Below the pieces are notes generated by a model. It made no database searches. It saw only the letters and a program-made list of their open reading frames with translations, and was not told the origin of the DNA. A DNA stretch of 64,000 nucleotides. It comes from Dillenia suffruticosa (Eukaryota; Streptophyta; Magnoliopsida; Dilleniales; Dilleniaceae). The translations under genes were made by a program, and so were the position numbers. Shown here piece after piece: positions 36,501-51,366 of the stretch; within the stretch, counting starts at the first letter, position 1, and every line of letters starts with the position of its first letter. The stretch covers positions 21,257,947 through 21,321,946 of the forward strand of contig JAVTVX010000015.1 of NCBI GenBank assembly GCA_033439265.1. Direction: 5' to 3'.

Positions 36501-39500
36501 GCAACGTTCAACATGCCTAGCAGCATCATGGGCCATATTGGGCCAATAAAACTTATCTTTGATCAAAGATAAAGTCTTATCCCTTCCAAAATTTCCTCCC
36601 AGTCCTCCACCATGAGCTTCATTTGACAATGGACTCTGTTAAAGAGCATTGAGAGATACACAACCTATTATCCTTAAAGAGGAATCCATCTTGGAGCCGA
36701 TCATGAGAGCCCTTGGAACATTTCTTCCATATCTCATCAAAATGGGGATCTTTCTTATAAAGTTCCTTTACAACCCCAAATCCCATGATGCTTACAGTCA
36801 TGGATGAAATCAAAGAGTGTCTTACGCCTAAAGCATCGGGAACTCATTTTGAGCCCCGGCCTTATGCTTTATCACAAAAGTGTAGGCTTGAAGAAACTCG
36901 ACCCATTTTGCATGGTGGCTATTAAGCTTATGTTGACCATTCACATGCTTCAATGCCTCATGGTATGAAAAGAGAACAAATTCCTTTTGTATGAGATAAT
37001 GCCACCAATAGGTTAAGGCCTGAATAATGGCATAGAACTTCTTGTCATATGTAGAGTATTTTCTTCTTGAGTCGTTCAACTTTTCGCTAAAATAAGCAAG
37101 TGGCCTTCTTGAGAGAGAACAGCCCCATTTCCCACATTTGATGCATCACAGTTTACTTTGAACACCTTATCAAAGTTTGGTAGAGAAAGAACCGGTGCTT
37201 CTATCATCATCTTCTTTATAAGCTCAAAGGCTCTTTGTGCTTCATTGGTCCACTCGAAAGATTCTCCTTAAAGGCATTCAGCAATAGGAGAAATAATGGT
37301 ACTGAATCCTTTAATAAAATGCCAATAAAATAAAGCAAGGCCATGGAAACTCCGAATGTCTTGGAGAGTCTGCGGAATAGGCCATGCCACAATAGCTTCA
37401 ACCTTGCCTAGATCCACACAAATGTCTTCCTTATAGACAACATACCCCAAGAACACAAGGCCACTGTACAAAAATGACACCTCTTAAGGTTAGCATAAAG
37501 ATGTTGTTCTTTGAGCACTTGGAAAACTCGTCGCAAATAATTGAGATGCTCCTCCAAACCCGCTAAAAATTAAAATATCGCCCAAGTAAATGACAACAAA
37601 TCATCCCAAAAATAATTCTTGAATAATGAATCATTAGATGCATGGAATTGCTGGGTGCATTTGAAAGACCAAACGGCATGACTAGTCATTCATATAAACC
37701 ATCCCTAGTCTTGAATGCGGTCTTCGATTCATCTCCCAGCCACATGCGTATTTAATGGTAGTCACTTCTTAGGTCAATTTTAGAGAAAATAATGGCCCTA
37801 CAAAGTTGATCAAAAAGATCATTAAGTCGAGGGATGGAAAAACAATATTTGATAGTGATCTTGCTCATAGCTCTATTATCGATACACGTGCGCCACGTTC
37901 CATCTTTCTTCGGGACAGGGACACCCCACGGACTTAAGCTCTCACGAATTAGTCCTTTTTCTAAAAGTTCATCGACTTGTCATTGAAGCTCCTCATACTC
38001 CTTAGGACTCATTGGGTAGGCAGCCTTGTTGGGAATTAAAGAGCCAGGCAAGAAGTCGATATAATGTTGGATCTCAGACATAGGAGGAAGTCCGGACGGA
38101 TTTCGTCAAGTATAACATCATGGAATTATGCAAGAATAGGCTGGAGGGTGGTAGAAATTTCATGGGTTGCATTATTCTCTTCCAAGATTATAAAAGCATA
38201 TACCTCATTGGAGTCTTTAAGAGTCTCACAAAATTGGGATCTTGAGAGGAGATTGCTTCCTTTGCCCATTGAAGGCTGGGGTGGGTCCTCCATCTTGCAT
38301 GGTCCGAAAACCATCTTTATTCCATCCTTGAAAAAAGAATAAATATTCTTGTATCTGTCGTGGATCACTCTCCGATCATATTGCCAAGGTCGGCCAGGAG
38401 TAAATGACATGTATCCATATGCACATTATTACACAACTTCATCTTGATAATTTTTGCCTATAAAAAATTTGACCAAGCATCATTTGTTTACAGTTACCTC
38501 ATTTCCTTGCTGCAACCATGATAGTTTGCAAGGATGTGGATGGTCCTCTACTTTGAGCTACAATTTATCCACCATGACAGCTGCCACAACATTTTCGCAA
38601 CTTCCATCATCAATGATGACGTTGCAAATTTAGCCTTGTAAGGTGCATTGGATGTGGAAAATGTTGTGAAGCCATGAGTCATCTTTCACGACCTCAACAT
38701 TGAGAATCCTTCTAACAATAAGGACCTCTCCTTGATCTCTGAAGGTGATGTCTTCTTCAAGTTCATCTTCACCTTCATTGGAATGGGGCTCGTAGTGGGG
38801 TTCAGCTACACTCTCTTCTTCTATTAGAGAAATAATCTTCCAGTTTGGGCATTCAGAGGCTATATGACCATATCCATGGCACTTGAAGCATTGCTTACCA
38901 CGTGAGTTAGAAGGGCCAAGCTACTTGGGTTGGATCGCTCCCTTTGATGAAGCGGACTTTATGGGTGTTGATCTTGAAGCACTCCCCTGGTTGGATGATA
39001 GCTTCTTTCCAGAAATCGTATTAGCTTTCTCCTTTCTTTTTTTCAATTGTTTTTTAACCTTGTAAGCCAACTTAACGACATCGTTGAAAGTCCAGTATGG
39101 CTCTAGGTGGACAATATCTGAAACCTCCGAGTGTAGTCCCCCAATGTATCGAGGAATTGTTTGCTCTTCCGGTTCGGTAACATCGCATCAAAGCATAAGA
39201 TGCTCAAATTCCATTGTATACTTACCCACAGATTTTATCTCTTGCCTTAAGTTATGGAACTCAAGATAAGCATCATGCATATAATTCTCAGGCAAGAACT
39301 TTTTCTTCAATTCCTTCTTCATCTTTTCCCATGTCTCGATCTGCCTCTTGCCCTAGCGCTCCCTCCTTTTCTTCATATTCTCCCACCAAATTGAACCATG
39401 TTTCTTTAGTTTGATAGCCACGAACTATACTTTTCGATTTTCAGGAATATTCTTATAGTAGAGTATCCGTTCTACAGTATTAAGCCAATAGATGAGCTCT

Positions 39501-41384
39501 TCGGGTTGCATCATCACTTCAAATTCTGGGAGATCAACCTTGACATTAAAATCAGGACAACGATCACGATTTCTTTGGCCATGATGAAAATAGGTTGTCT
39601 CTACAGATGCTTCAGATTGTGCATCGTGAAACGGATTGACATCCTTTTCTGCTTCTGAATAATCATGAGTGGAAGCATGAAGAGGATCTTTTTCTTGCAC
39701 CCCTGAGGTTGTAGTTGCAATTGCTGGACTTGCCTCCTCAATTCATCGATCTCGACATCACGAAGATCTCACTCTCGGACTGCATCGTTTTCAACATTTT
39801 GACAGCAACGACGGCCAGACATCCTAAGCTCTAATACCAAGCCGACAGAAAAATTTATAAAAAAATTATAAATAAATAAACTGGAATTTATGGGAATGGT
39901 TAACCAGCTCACCACCAAAGGAATCCACCTAAGGATACAGGGCTAAACTACTTCTTTGCATGAGGAATCCACCCAACATTAAGAAGTATAAGAGAATTCT
40001 CTATTGGAATGAAATCAAATATTATTGTTAACTCACTCTACCCTTTCAATGGTTACAAGAAGGTCTATATATAGTTGAGCTAGGGACTAATTATGTTTCT
40101 ACGTTATTAACTCCTAATACAAAGAAGAGAGAGAAAACACGATTCATTAGAAACTACAAATGGGTGATAGTAATCTAAATATTCATTGGAAACTGCAAAT
40201 GGGTGATAGTAATCTAATTATTACTGCCTCAAGATGACTCCAAATTATTTAAGACATGACTCATTGGAAACTACATCCATTAGCCCCTCCAAAGAGTCTT
40301 ATTTGGACCAATTCAAATGCTCATATGACTATCCAACTGTACCTGAGAATGCATTAAGTGCCACACAATGGTTCTACATCAGATTTCTTTGTAATCCAAA
40401 TGCTCTACCTATAATTTTCCATTCTAACCTTTGAAATTATGGAAAGATGTTGCCGATGAGATAAATACTTGAGTAATAAGCAACACTTCGTAGGAAAGCA
40501 AATTATTAGAATCAGAGAATATAAGAAAAAATATTGTCCCAAACAAAATTAAGGTAAAGGTGCCAAAGGAATATGACATCAAACACTAGAACCACTTAAA
40601 CAAAAAGTAAAACCCAAACATGTAAACCCTTGACCATAGAGATTATATTATTAGCTCCTTTTCATGTTTTCTTTCTCCCCCCATTATTGATAGAAGCAGC
40701 CCATTTCCCCATTTCTTTTCCAATCTATCCCTTCCTGAAGAGATATTAAAATAATTTTTCCCTAGATAATTTCTATCACCACCAACAGAACACAAAAATT
40801 GCAGGAACTATTGCTCAAGATGCATAAAAAGTTCATTATCATTCGATCTCTCTTTAGCTTCCTGGATATAAATACAATAGTCTGTTCTTTTTGTTATAGA
40901 TGGAGTTAACGGAATACAGAAAAAATCACATCTCTCTCTGTCAATTCAAGGCTTTAAAGAAATCATGACTTCACATGGAATGAAAGCAAAAGCACTTAGG
41001 TTCGAATCCAACAAGGTTTCCCTATTTCCAAGTGCAAGCCCTTTAAGGAGTCACAACAATAGGAGAACACTTTAAGGGGAGTGTGACAAACAAAATAAGC
41101 ATTCTCTTCTAGCTAAAGCATTTGGAGTAATAGGTTATTTCACAGGTTCACATCACTTGTTTTTTTCTACACACTGATTACTGGTCCCCCATAATCCATA
41201 AAACTCAAAGCAATGTTGATAATAGAAACTCTGGCACAATTATAGGAAGTGTAGTCCAGCTCATTTAACTGCCTCATAAGCTACCAGGCAAGAAAGTAAG
41301 GATAGCACTTAGCATTTATACATCACTGAACAAATAGAGCAGCAGATTTGCCATGCTATATATCATGCTATCATGCCACTTGAA

Positions 41385-41426
<42 letters not shown>

Positions 41427-44400
41427 GACAACAATCAAAATTTTGCGGTTAATTGAGGACTTCGTGTTCTTGAAATACCTGCATCAAATTGAAAATCATC
41501 CATCCAGTCCCTAAGCCTTGTTATGAACTTCTTGTCCTTGTCCTTCGAATGGAATTTTGAAGAAACTTGATATGGCATGTAGTTTTTACTACATTTTCCT
41601 TCGTATAAAGCAAATGATGAGAACTTCTTGTTGAAAAGAGCATACACCTCCCGCGAATGAGATTTAATCTGCAGGAAGAGATGACCATATTTTTGACAAA
41701 CTCAGCAAAGTTCACTTTCAAACAAATCAAATTACCAATTAGAATGATTAAGGGACAGTGATAAACCCAAGAAAGAACAACATAGCAACATGATCTTTTA
41801 TTGTGTGTTAAATCTCTCTTTTGATATTAAAGACATCTATCTATAGAGAATATTGTATGAGAAGGAAGAGAAGAACAATTAGTCACAAGCATCAACGAGT
41901 AACATTTACTGCTTAATCATAATACAATGTCATCAAGTGCTAAAATTTCACAGTAAAGAAAATTTCACTAGTCTCTGAATGTAGATAGTTCATGTGAAAA
42001 TTTCATGATTGATTTCAATTTTGCAATTTTTTTAGAGAAAGGATGGAAATTTTTATTTTGGTAGCAAAATTTATATATGGTAATCTTATTTTCGAACCAA
42101 TCAAAATTAATTCATATTACAAACCATATTAAATTTTATAATATTAGATAAATGCCAAAACTCATGAAATCAACCAATGATGAACAGTTTTCCATCTAAC
42201 AACCAAAAAGCTAGAATGCCAACCCCAACCTCAAATTTTAAAATTTTAATAAAATTTTTACTATTAAGGGTCCCATAAATATTTTACTCATAACCCATCA
42301 TTAGTTAAATTGACTCTTTCTTTCATCTCTTCTTTTTAACTCCCCATATCTATTTTTTTTTTTCTGTTCCACATCCAATGTGGGATATGGAATATTGTCA
42401 CTCATCAAGACAATATCACCTATTTCCTCTCATATGGCCACAAGTACGAAAGCAATATAATTTTTTCAATGTCTATTAAATTTGAATTGTGTTGTAAATT
42501 TAGTAAATGATTAAGCGTAACTAAATTGGTGAAAATAAACTTAAAATTTTAGAAATATAGTGATACTAACTTAAAATTTGTGAACAATGTTAAAACAAAT
42601 TTATAAAATTAAGGTATTTATTTTTCTTTATTTTTGAATCTACTTATATTTTTTTGATTTAATTAAATTCATTATGAAATTGTACAATTACAAATGACCT
42701 AAATAGTGTGCATGTGAATGTTAGAAATGAATTCTATAACTCTTCCAATTGAAATTATCTAAGTATTCTCCATTTTAAACCGTGTTTTTCAAACAACAAA
42801 TTTATTCAAAAAATGAACTGAATTGTATAAAAATTATTTCAATCATTGAAATAAACTCTATTTTCATTTAAGTAGAAATACTACTAAATGACGAATTTTT
42901 CATCATACTAATTGCTGGTTTTGTCACTCCATTTTGTCACTTCATAGTTTGGTGCGTATCTTTTTTCCTATACATACATATGTATTTACAATTTCTAGAC
43001 GAATAGACATTTATGCAATGTAATCAATTTGAGTGGCAGTATAGCCTGAAAATTATAGTGCTTACAAAAACACCATTAATTTAATTCATATGATACTGCA
43101 ACTAACTACTAGTTTTTATAATCTAGCATTTGGTTTCCTGTCGAACAATAAATTGAATGGGGTGAGTTAGGAACTACCAACAAATTATAGTGAGAAGCCA
43201 TATTCAAAGTGAAAAATGGTAGTCATGGATTTTGTAGAATGTATGACATCCAATATCTAACTTAGGAACAAATGCTGACAAAAATTAAACTAATGCTAGA
43301 AAAAACAAGAAAACAAAACTTCATGATTACTAAATTAGCATGAAGAGAAATTAGACATGACAAACATCTGCTTGAGTTGAATCACATTTGAAAAGTAAAG
43401 CCACGTGAGGATAACCAAGTGTTGTTAACAACAGATTATGGAATGCGGTCACATGTACCATGGTAGAAGAAGCATGATGTAGAACTGCGTTTGTAATTTT
43501 AAGCTGGAAGTCCTTAATTCTAATAGTTATAGATTTAATAGAACTAGCGTTATTTAAATTTATTTTTAAAATATTATGAAATTTAAAAGTCTGCATTTTT
43601 TGAATTTAAAATTTTTTTGCATATTATTTTATCAATTATATGTATATATACACTCATATTTAATATTACATAATTAATTATATTTATATTATATAATATT
43701 TTAATACTCAAGCTGTTCGGCCACGGTCGGACAACTAAACTGTGAACCAGTGCCTTGACACATTCAGTAACGGGTCTCCTTTTCTAAACATTAATATATA
43801 CGTAAAATATTTCACCTGTACATTTCTGTTCGCACCTTACCATTCAAAGAACTTTTGAGAAAAGTTCTATTTATTTTCTTTTTCTTTATTGATAATTAAC
43901 TTTATTAAATAGTTATTGCTTAGACCATATAACTGCTAGAGAAAAAGGAAAAAAAATGTAGCATTTAGTCTTACCGTGCCAAATAATTCCAAAAAGAAAA
44001 AGAAAACATACGGGGTGAATCCAGATCCTCCACAAAGGATTGATATGATAGTGTCGAGAACAATATTGAGCTAGGATCCAAAGACAACTTCTTCCGAAAT
44101 TCATTATGATCTGAATATAAGGAAAGGCATATAGATTTAGAAATCTGATCATAAGAAGAGACTGTTTTGGTAGATAGGTGTTTGTTATGCAGAAGCTTGC
44201 TTCTTCATTGCACTCAAACTGAGTCTCTATAGGGAAAATTTTCTATCTTTTAAGCTTATGTTGGGTGACTTCAACGTTAAAGGCAAGTTGTGCTCTTTGA
44301 GTACTGAGTGTTTGCAGAACAAAGAGACCTGTCCAAGATACTTCCTTTAGTTGTGAAGGTTGGTCTGGAATGAGAGGAATAGAAGAATTTTTTAGAACGT

Positions 44401-47400
44401 GGAGATCTCTTTGGGGGCTGTTGTGGATAAATTTTTTAAATGTTGTAGAGTTCATAAACTCTCTTCCATCACAGTCCTCATGAGTGAGGACTTCCTTGTG
44501 CTCTTCCAAGCTTTTTGTCTTGGTTTTTATATGTGGATAAAATTCCTTTTCCTGAAATCTGAATATAATAAACAAGAATTTTATTTTTCTTCCCTGGGTC
44601 ATAGTATCTTGGTTTTGGTCTTCAGATCTTTCTTTGAGAACATAAATATTGTCAAGTCTTATGTTGAGAAAACAAGAAGCTTGTAATGCTGGAAGAAATT
44701 CATTTGATAAATAAATTATATAAATAAAGAAAAGCTCTTTCACAGCCCTCAAAAGCGATGCTCAATGTATCTTATTGAAAAGAAAGATGATTTATCGACA
44801 GCATCAAGACGGTGCATGAGAACAGACTATCAAATAGATAATGAATCAACAAAACTAGCAACATCCAAAAAGGAAACACCAAAGTTAACTCAAGTTGCCA
44901 TCTCATCCCAACAACCTGTGAAGCATGATAAAAAACATGGATGCAAGATCTGAAATCACAATAGAAAGCTTTAAAAGATGAATAAATGAAACAAAATTGA
45001 AAATTTAAGGTCATGTTTCTTCCATCATTCTCTCATATTATTCTTGTACTACTCGCAGTTATGGAGCCCATGATGATTTATCTTATTAATATCAAGGTGT
45101 TCTTGAATATGTTTTCTTTTCATTGCAGCCATTTCTTTGGTGCTCTGACTTGCTTGCTCCATCACATCCATCCATGTTGTCATTCTCAATGTCATCACTT
45201 AAGGCTACACACATGCTCAAGAGAGATTCAAAATCTCCAAAGGTATGTTTCTGCATCAAGAGAGAAATGATGCAGCATGTATTTAGATGTTACCTTAGCA
45301 TCTAGTTTTATGTTTATTTTAGATATTCCCAGTACTAGTTTTCAGTGTTATTGCTATTGTTCCATAAATGATTTAGGGTTTATTCTATAGGTTCCATCTT
45401 CCCTATCTCTTATCTCTCTCCCTCTTGTTAACTTATCTCTCTCTCTCTCCATCCTCAGGTTAGTTTCAGCCCCTTAGATTCTGCTTACCGTTTCTGTGTT
45501 TTCAACTTCTCTGCCCTCATGGTTTCTTCCTGAGGGAGGAAACAACATTCAGAGCAAAAGAGGTGGTATTTAGATGCTTTTACTCTCACAGTTTGTCAAA
45601 TCTCTATCTTTTTGTCTTTTTTTTTATAGCAAAAGAAGTTATATTAGATCAAAAAGAATGTACCTAACTTCAAGGATGAGAAATCCTTGGAAATGAAAAG
45701 AAGATCAAAACAAAAGTAATAAGATAATTGCTCTCCAATTCCTCCTCAACTCTTATAAATTATAATTTTTAAATATTCCTTAAACATGAGCCCACAGATA
45801 AGGATAACAATCTTATCACATAATAAGAATCAATGAACTGATCTCTAAAAACACTCCCTTAGAATGCATCAAAAGAACATCTCCAAAGTAACCAAGCATC
45901 TTTTTTCCTCTCACGACTTCTGAACTTTGTTAAAAACAAATCATGGAGGCTCTTAGGACAAACGCATACATTGTCACCCATAGCAAAAGGGCAGTTCCAC
46001 ATATAGTCAAATCTCTATCTTACAAATGATTTTTGTTTATGGGCTACGGCTTGGGACAGGTACCTATTTCCTAATATTGTCTAAATGCAAGAGGATAAAG
46101 AGCACCAACATCCCAATGAACCTAAGGTCAGTTGCAAAGTGACTCCATCAAATTTAATTTCATAAAATTAAACTTTAAAACTTTAAGATTTTGTGAAATT
46201 GGTCTATCTAATTTTCTATCATAGTTAACATGCATTTTCGTGTTTTTCTCACATGACTTCAAACCTAGATAAATATAAAAAAAAAAAAATAGACAGGTGT
46301 TCTAGAATAGAGAGAGAGAGAGTAATGGAGTAGCAAAATAAAATTGTAGAACACTTTGCTTCAACCCCAAGTTGAACTTCCTCTTGCTGGAAATCATGGT
46401 TGCAACCTCACATAACAACATTTTCAATGCATTTGACAAGATAATGAAACTCCTCAAGAACCACTCTACTCTCAACAATACATTCCATCAGTCTGATTTC
46501 TTGGTGAGTAAAAACAACTTCATTTTGACTTAATAAAACCAACTGAAATTATTTTGTGAATCAAAATCAAAAAAGTACTTGAAGTGTATTTTATGTTGAT
46601 TCATTTTAGCAATCAATTGTCAAGATGTCAAGTTAATAAACTTTTACCAAAATTCTAAAGATAAGAGAGTAAAAGCTAATAAGCATGGTAATAATCACAT
46701 TAGGACTTGGCCTGTACAAGAGTGGGAGAATCACTTAGCTCAAAAATTTTTGGGCAAACTAGAGTTAGGTGAATGAGGCAATGGAAACTCAAATGGCCTT
46801 GAGTTGTAAAGATAATTCCATGTCACAAAACGGTTTATGGCTCCAGAGCAAGAGCTTTGTAATCACCTCTGCATCATTTGAAAGTTGTTTAAAGTACATC
46901 CCGCATTTGGTAAATTGGATACGGTTATGAGAATAATGGGCTCTTTAGTGATTTCCAGGTGTAGGTTTGATTCTGTTTCAGCAGAATATAGGCAGAGTGG
47001 AATTCCAAGCAGTGCATTGAGCCTTCTGAGTGTAACAGGATTGAGGCATATTTGTGTTTAGTGTCCAAGAAGAGGATTGTGGGGAACTCCACCACAAATA
47101 AAATCATGATTCGGCATGGCAAATGCTCATAAATTGCAAGAGGGTCATACTACTCAGCCAGTGTAGACAGTTTTCTTACTTGGAAGATTCTTCATGTGCA
47201 AGATTCCAGTGTTTATGCTCTTGCTTGTAATGATTTTTGTTGTTTCACACCATTGTTGATATCTTTGCCCAGATTTACCATATATTTGTCTTATCTAAAG
47301 GTTACATGCAACTACACAGCTTTTAAACTGGACAGAAGACAATCTACAAAATGTTTGCTGGTTTGAGTTTCGAAAATTTGGAGTGCAGGGCACGAATTTA

Positions 47401-50400
47401 CGATGCAGTTGACCTAAAGACAAGGAGGTTTTGGTGCATTTTATCTTACACAAACTGAATTACAGACTACAACATTATGACACAATAATTCAAGAAGTAT
47501 CAATTCCTCACATCAGAAAATATCCCAGGTCCAGATATCAATACCATTGGCTAATCTCCAAACTTACAAAAATGCATATAGTAACACATGCACATGAAGA
47601 CTTAATGAGGACTCACAATAAGGAACTACCACAACACGAGAAAGTTGAACTATATCTCCAGCTGATTCAACACACGGCAACTTGTCCACTGTTTCAGCAA
47701 AAAAATTAACTGCAATCCCAGGACCTTTATATGATTCATCAATGATCTTCAAAGTGCAAAACCAATCTGCATTAAATAAAGAATACCAGATTTTATTAAA
47801 GACTTAGTAGCAAGTAAAGTACTTGGAGATGTATTTCACTCAGAAGAAGCAACAGATACTGAGTTACCATCTATTTTAGTGCTCCATGCCTGTGCTAAAA
47901 TAAATGTTGCATCATGTTAAAGCACTCACCCATGTTTCATAAATGTGGACAATTCCCTTTTATGAGGGGAATGTATCATATGATAAGGATGGGATTAGCT
48001 TAAAATACAAGAGCAGAGATGAGAAACAAAAGGTTTCTTCGTAGTTGACCCGAAGTTATTGAACAATTTCCAGGACAAGGAGAATAGGAAAACAAAGAAA
48101 CAGAAGATTCGTTATTTTATATAGAACCTCTTGACAGTGGAACTAGGAGGTTTTAGTTATGTATACATGATTCTTGGAAGACAGTGACAGAATACAAGGA
48201 TCATATAAAATCATCTTCCAGTGAACCTGATCTGTTCACATTCTCCAATACTTTAAAGGTCACATTGCAAGAAAATAAGCTTATACAACAAGTAAATTTG
48301 TTCTTGAGTTGCAAAGCACAATTCAGTGTTAAGCAAGCCTTGCACCATGGCATCCTATGCCTCTTTTAACCAAAACATTTAGTCTTCATTTTTAAGTCAT
48401 CATAATAAGAGAACTAAATCAGTGAACTTACAACCATGGAGAGAGTACTAAGAGTAAAATAATTAAAGCAAGGTAAAGCACACATCTTAAGAAAGGCACA
48501 AAGACGGTCTTACTACAAATGATCATATGAAGAAATGGAAGAAGAAGAAGATTTCAAGGCATCTAAAAAAGTTTAAAAGGGGCTGCCCATAGACCCTAAT
48601 TTAAACAGGATTTGTTATTGAGCACTGGTTGAAACACTTTATCCCACACTAACCAAATAAACTTATTCCCAAGAAAACAAAAAGTGATGAAGATATAAAG
48701 ATCTCAAAGAAAACTTGCTAGCCCAAACATCATACTAAAACTGCATAGAAAGAATTTAGTTAATTGGTTAAATGCATTTAACTAATAATTAAATTAGTAA
48801 AGTGGACTTGCAATTTGATTTACAAGATTGCCATTACATCATGAAGTCAAGTCCAAAAACTTGGCATGGAAAGGAGAGGATAATTAGTGTTTCTTTGAAT
48901 TTTTGCTAATTGAATTAAATAAAATAAATAAATAAAACTAGATTAGGATTCCTACTAGCGTTAGGAAATCTCAGTGAGATAAGGCATTCCATTGGTGTTA
49001 CAAAGTCCTAACTAGGATTAAGAATCCCACTGGCATCAGTAATCCTATATGCATTTTGAATTCCAAGGGTGTTCAGAATTACACATGCATTAGAATTCCT
49101 AAGGTGCTCCATAGGAGTTAGGATTCAAAAGGAGTTAGGAATGGAAGATATCCAAAGACCCTAGTGAAGTCAAATATAAAAAGCGTAAACTAAGTCAAAG
49201 AACAAAAACCATTAGATTCATAAAAGGAGAGGGGTGGCCACACATATATCATGGAAAATATATGCAATATTTGGCCAGCCCCATCAACACTCATAAAACC
49301 ATAGCATACTCACAGCTCAAGGAAAATTGAAAATAAAAAAGAAGGGAGAAATGCATAGACTCCTATTCTCTCTCTCTCTCTCTCCCTTGTCTCCTAGCTT
49401 GGCCAATCGCTAAAGAGAAGTTTACAAGGGAATCTTGGCACAAGAACATTTGTGTAGGAGGACTATAGGCTCTATGCTTGGAGAGCAATCGACAACAAAC
49501 AATCAAAGGATCTATGATACAAGAGCTAATAACAAAACCCCCACCTTCAATATGTTTGTATGTTGCTAATAATAACAAACTTGTTTCTATTTGCAAAGTT
49601 TAGGCTGAAACTATGATTGTATATTTGATATACAATCAATCCACTATTCTTGTTTGTTTGTAAAATTTTAATTGTTATGTATTCAAATCCCTCCAATGCT
49701 CCTGCTGTGCATAGAATGCAATTAATCCTTTCACCATTTTGATGATTTGGATAGTGTACACCATCTAAAAGTCCCTAGGAAGTTTCTGAAACTTTAAAAA
49801 AATAAAAAAAAAATCCCAAATCAATTGTACCCTTTATATGTAAATCTCTCCTGATAAAATGGGGCCAACACATGCTCCCCAAAAAAAAATGCAATTGATT
49901 GCTTAAAAAGTTCAGGCTGTTCACATCTATTGAACCACAAACAGCAACTCTCTCGAAACTGACTTGAGGTCATACATCCAGGTTTATGATAACTTTTATG
50001 ACTCACCTAAAGCCCTTAGAGAGAGACACAGATATTCCACACGAACAAACACTAGGCCCTTTATGAAGGACACGATAATTGTGTCCATATAGCAGGTTTG
50101 CAGCCTTCTGGTCAATTAACTATGCCTGGAAACAAACATCCCTAAGCAAAAGACTGCTAAGAAGCATGACACTTCAAAATTAAAATACTTGTACCACTAC
50201 TACCTTGGATAGAATACAGACCCAAAACTTAGCAAATACATATAGACACAACACATGGTGTACTTAATTTTTACATGCCAAATCACATTTTAACCCCCAC
50301 TAACATGTAATCTTAATATCGCTTTTTGTACAATCCATTCTTTACAATATTAGAAAAAATTTTACTTCTGCCTCTATCAAGCATAATGTCAAAATATATA

Positions 50401-51329
50401 ACAAAAAAATGTCATCATGCTATGTTTGGTCACAACACTAAAAAACAAGAATTAGAAGGGGAAAATATTCAGACATGGTTAGCCAAAGAAAGACAATAGT
50501 ATTTATCATCAAAATAAAGAGGAAATTCAGCTTCAGAGTTTAAATGGGAGAAATATGGGGCTCCTAAACTTATGATGAGGAGACTCTTAAGCAAAGCGAT
50601 CGAAGGAAAAATTGAAGAATGCCTGATTTGTGAGGTTGAGAAAAAGAAATGATCAATGACTAAGACAATGACAATGAGTATGTCACAGTAATATTGTTCT
50701 AACAGGTTTTAGGCGCCCTTCATGACCTAGAAATGATGATAAGATCATATATGTAAAATAAAATTATGTTTTCTAAAACCATATCAATTAGGACATAAAT
50801 CATTAATCAACCAAATTATTCTTCACAGTTTTTAAAAAAAAAAAAAAAAAGACATATAAGAGCTTATATATAAGTACCGGATATGCATTACCACTAGAAA
50901 ACTTTTACAAACCTTATAAGCATTATTATTGCTATAATTTTTTATAGTTATTAAATGTCATTTAAAGTTTGCAGTAAAGAATCAAATACAAAATTATGTC
51001 TCACTTTTTGATGACTAATAAAATTATATGGTTCATGAGGGAGGCAAAACCGCACAGAGACCAAAAGTGAAAAAGAAAATAAGGTCAAAACAGAGAGGGT
51101 GAATAGGAGGAAAAATCTTGAAAGCATACTCAATCTACTTAAAATTCGATAAGGCATTTACCTAGTGGCATCTAAGTGTAAAAGGCACTGGGCAGCACCT
51201 TGACTGCCAACAAACCTTTGACAACAGACAACAGTTCTTTTAGCTTATCAATGCCACCACCAAATCGCTCACCAAAAACCAGATGCCTTGTTTTTGTTTT
51301 TCTTTTTAAAAAAAAAAAAAAAAAAAAAC

Positions 51330-51366
<37 letters not shown>

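Larger units (their letters stand above)
35066..40381 (-). mobile_element. Ty3/gypsy LTR retrotransposon fossil, end to end but broken
   Basis: Both LTRs are present: upstream LTR about 39848-40381 and downstream LTR about 35066-35539. Both start TGAT(G/A) and share long blocks in order. A primer-binding site matching initiator Met tRNA (TGGTATTAGAGC) lies at 39828-39839, and a purine-rich tract adjoins the downstream LTR near 35540-35552. On the minus strand the parts are gag (from about 39750) with a CCHC zinc knuckle near 38870, protease region, reverse transcriptase (about 38070-37300), RNase H (about 37300-36800) and integrase (about 36600-35850). The order RT-RH-IN marks it as Ty3/gypsy. 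It is clearly broken, with ten or more disabling changes. LTR divergence by eye is near one base in ten, suggesting an age of a few million years. Confidence 0.9.
34912..41478 (-). other. POT1 intron 3 (6.6 kb)
   Basis: Donor GTATTT after GATGCAG; acceptor TTGCCAG. Most of it is the Ty3/gypsy fossil at 35066-40381. Without that element it would be about 1.3 kb. The rest is AT-rich, with an (AT)n tract at 41392-41424 just inside the donor side. Confidence 0.8.
41669..47629 (-). other. POT1 intron 2 (6.0 kb)
   Basis: Donor GTAGTT after CGTGTTGTG; acceptor TCTTCCTGCAG. Contains LINE copy B at about 45620-46015 and an unexplained 169-codon frame at 44243-44752 (-). AT-rich DNA at about 42000-43800 has no feature. 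No missing POT1 exon is needed here. Confidence 0.8.
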
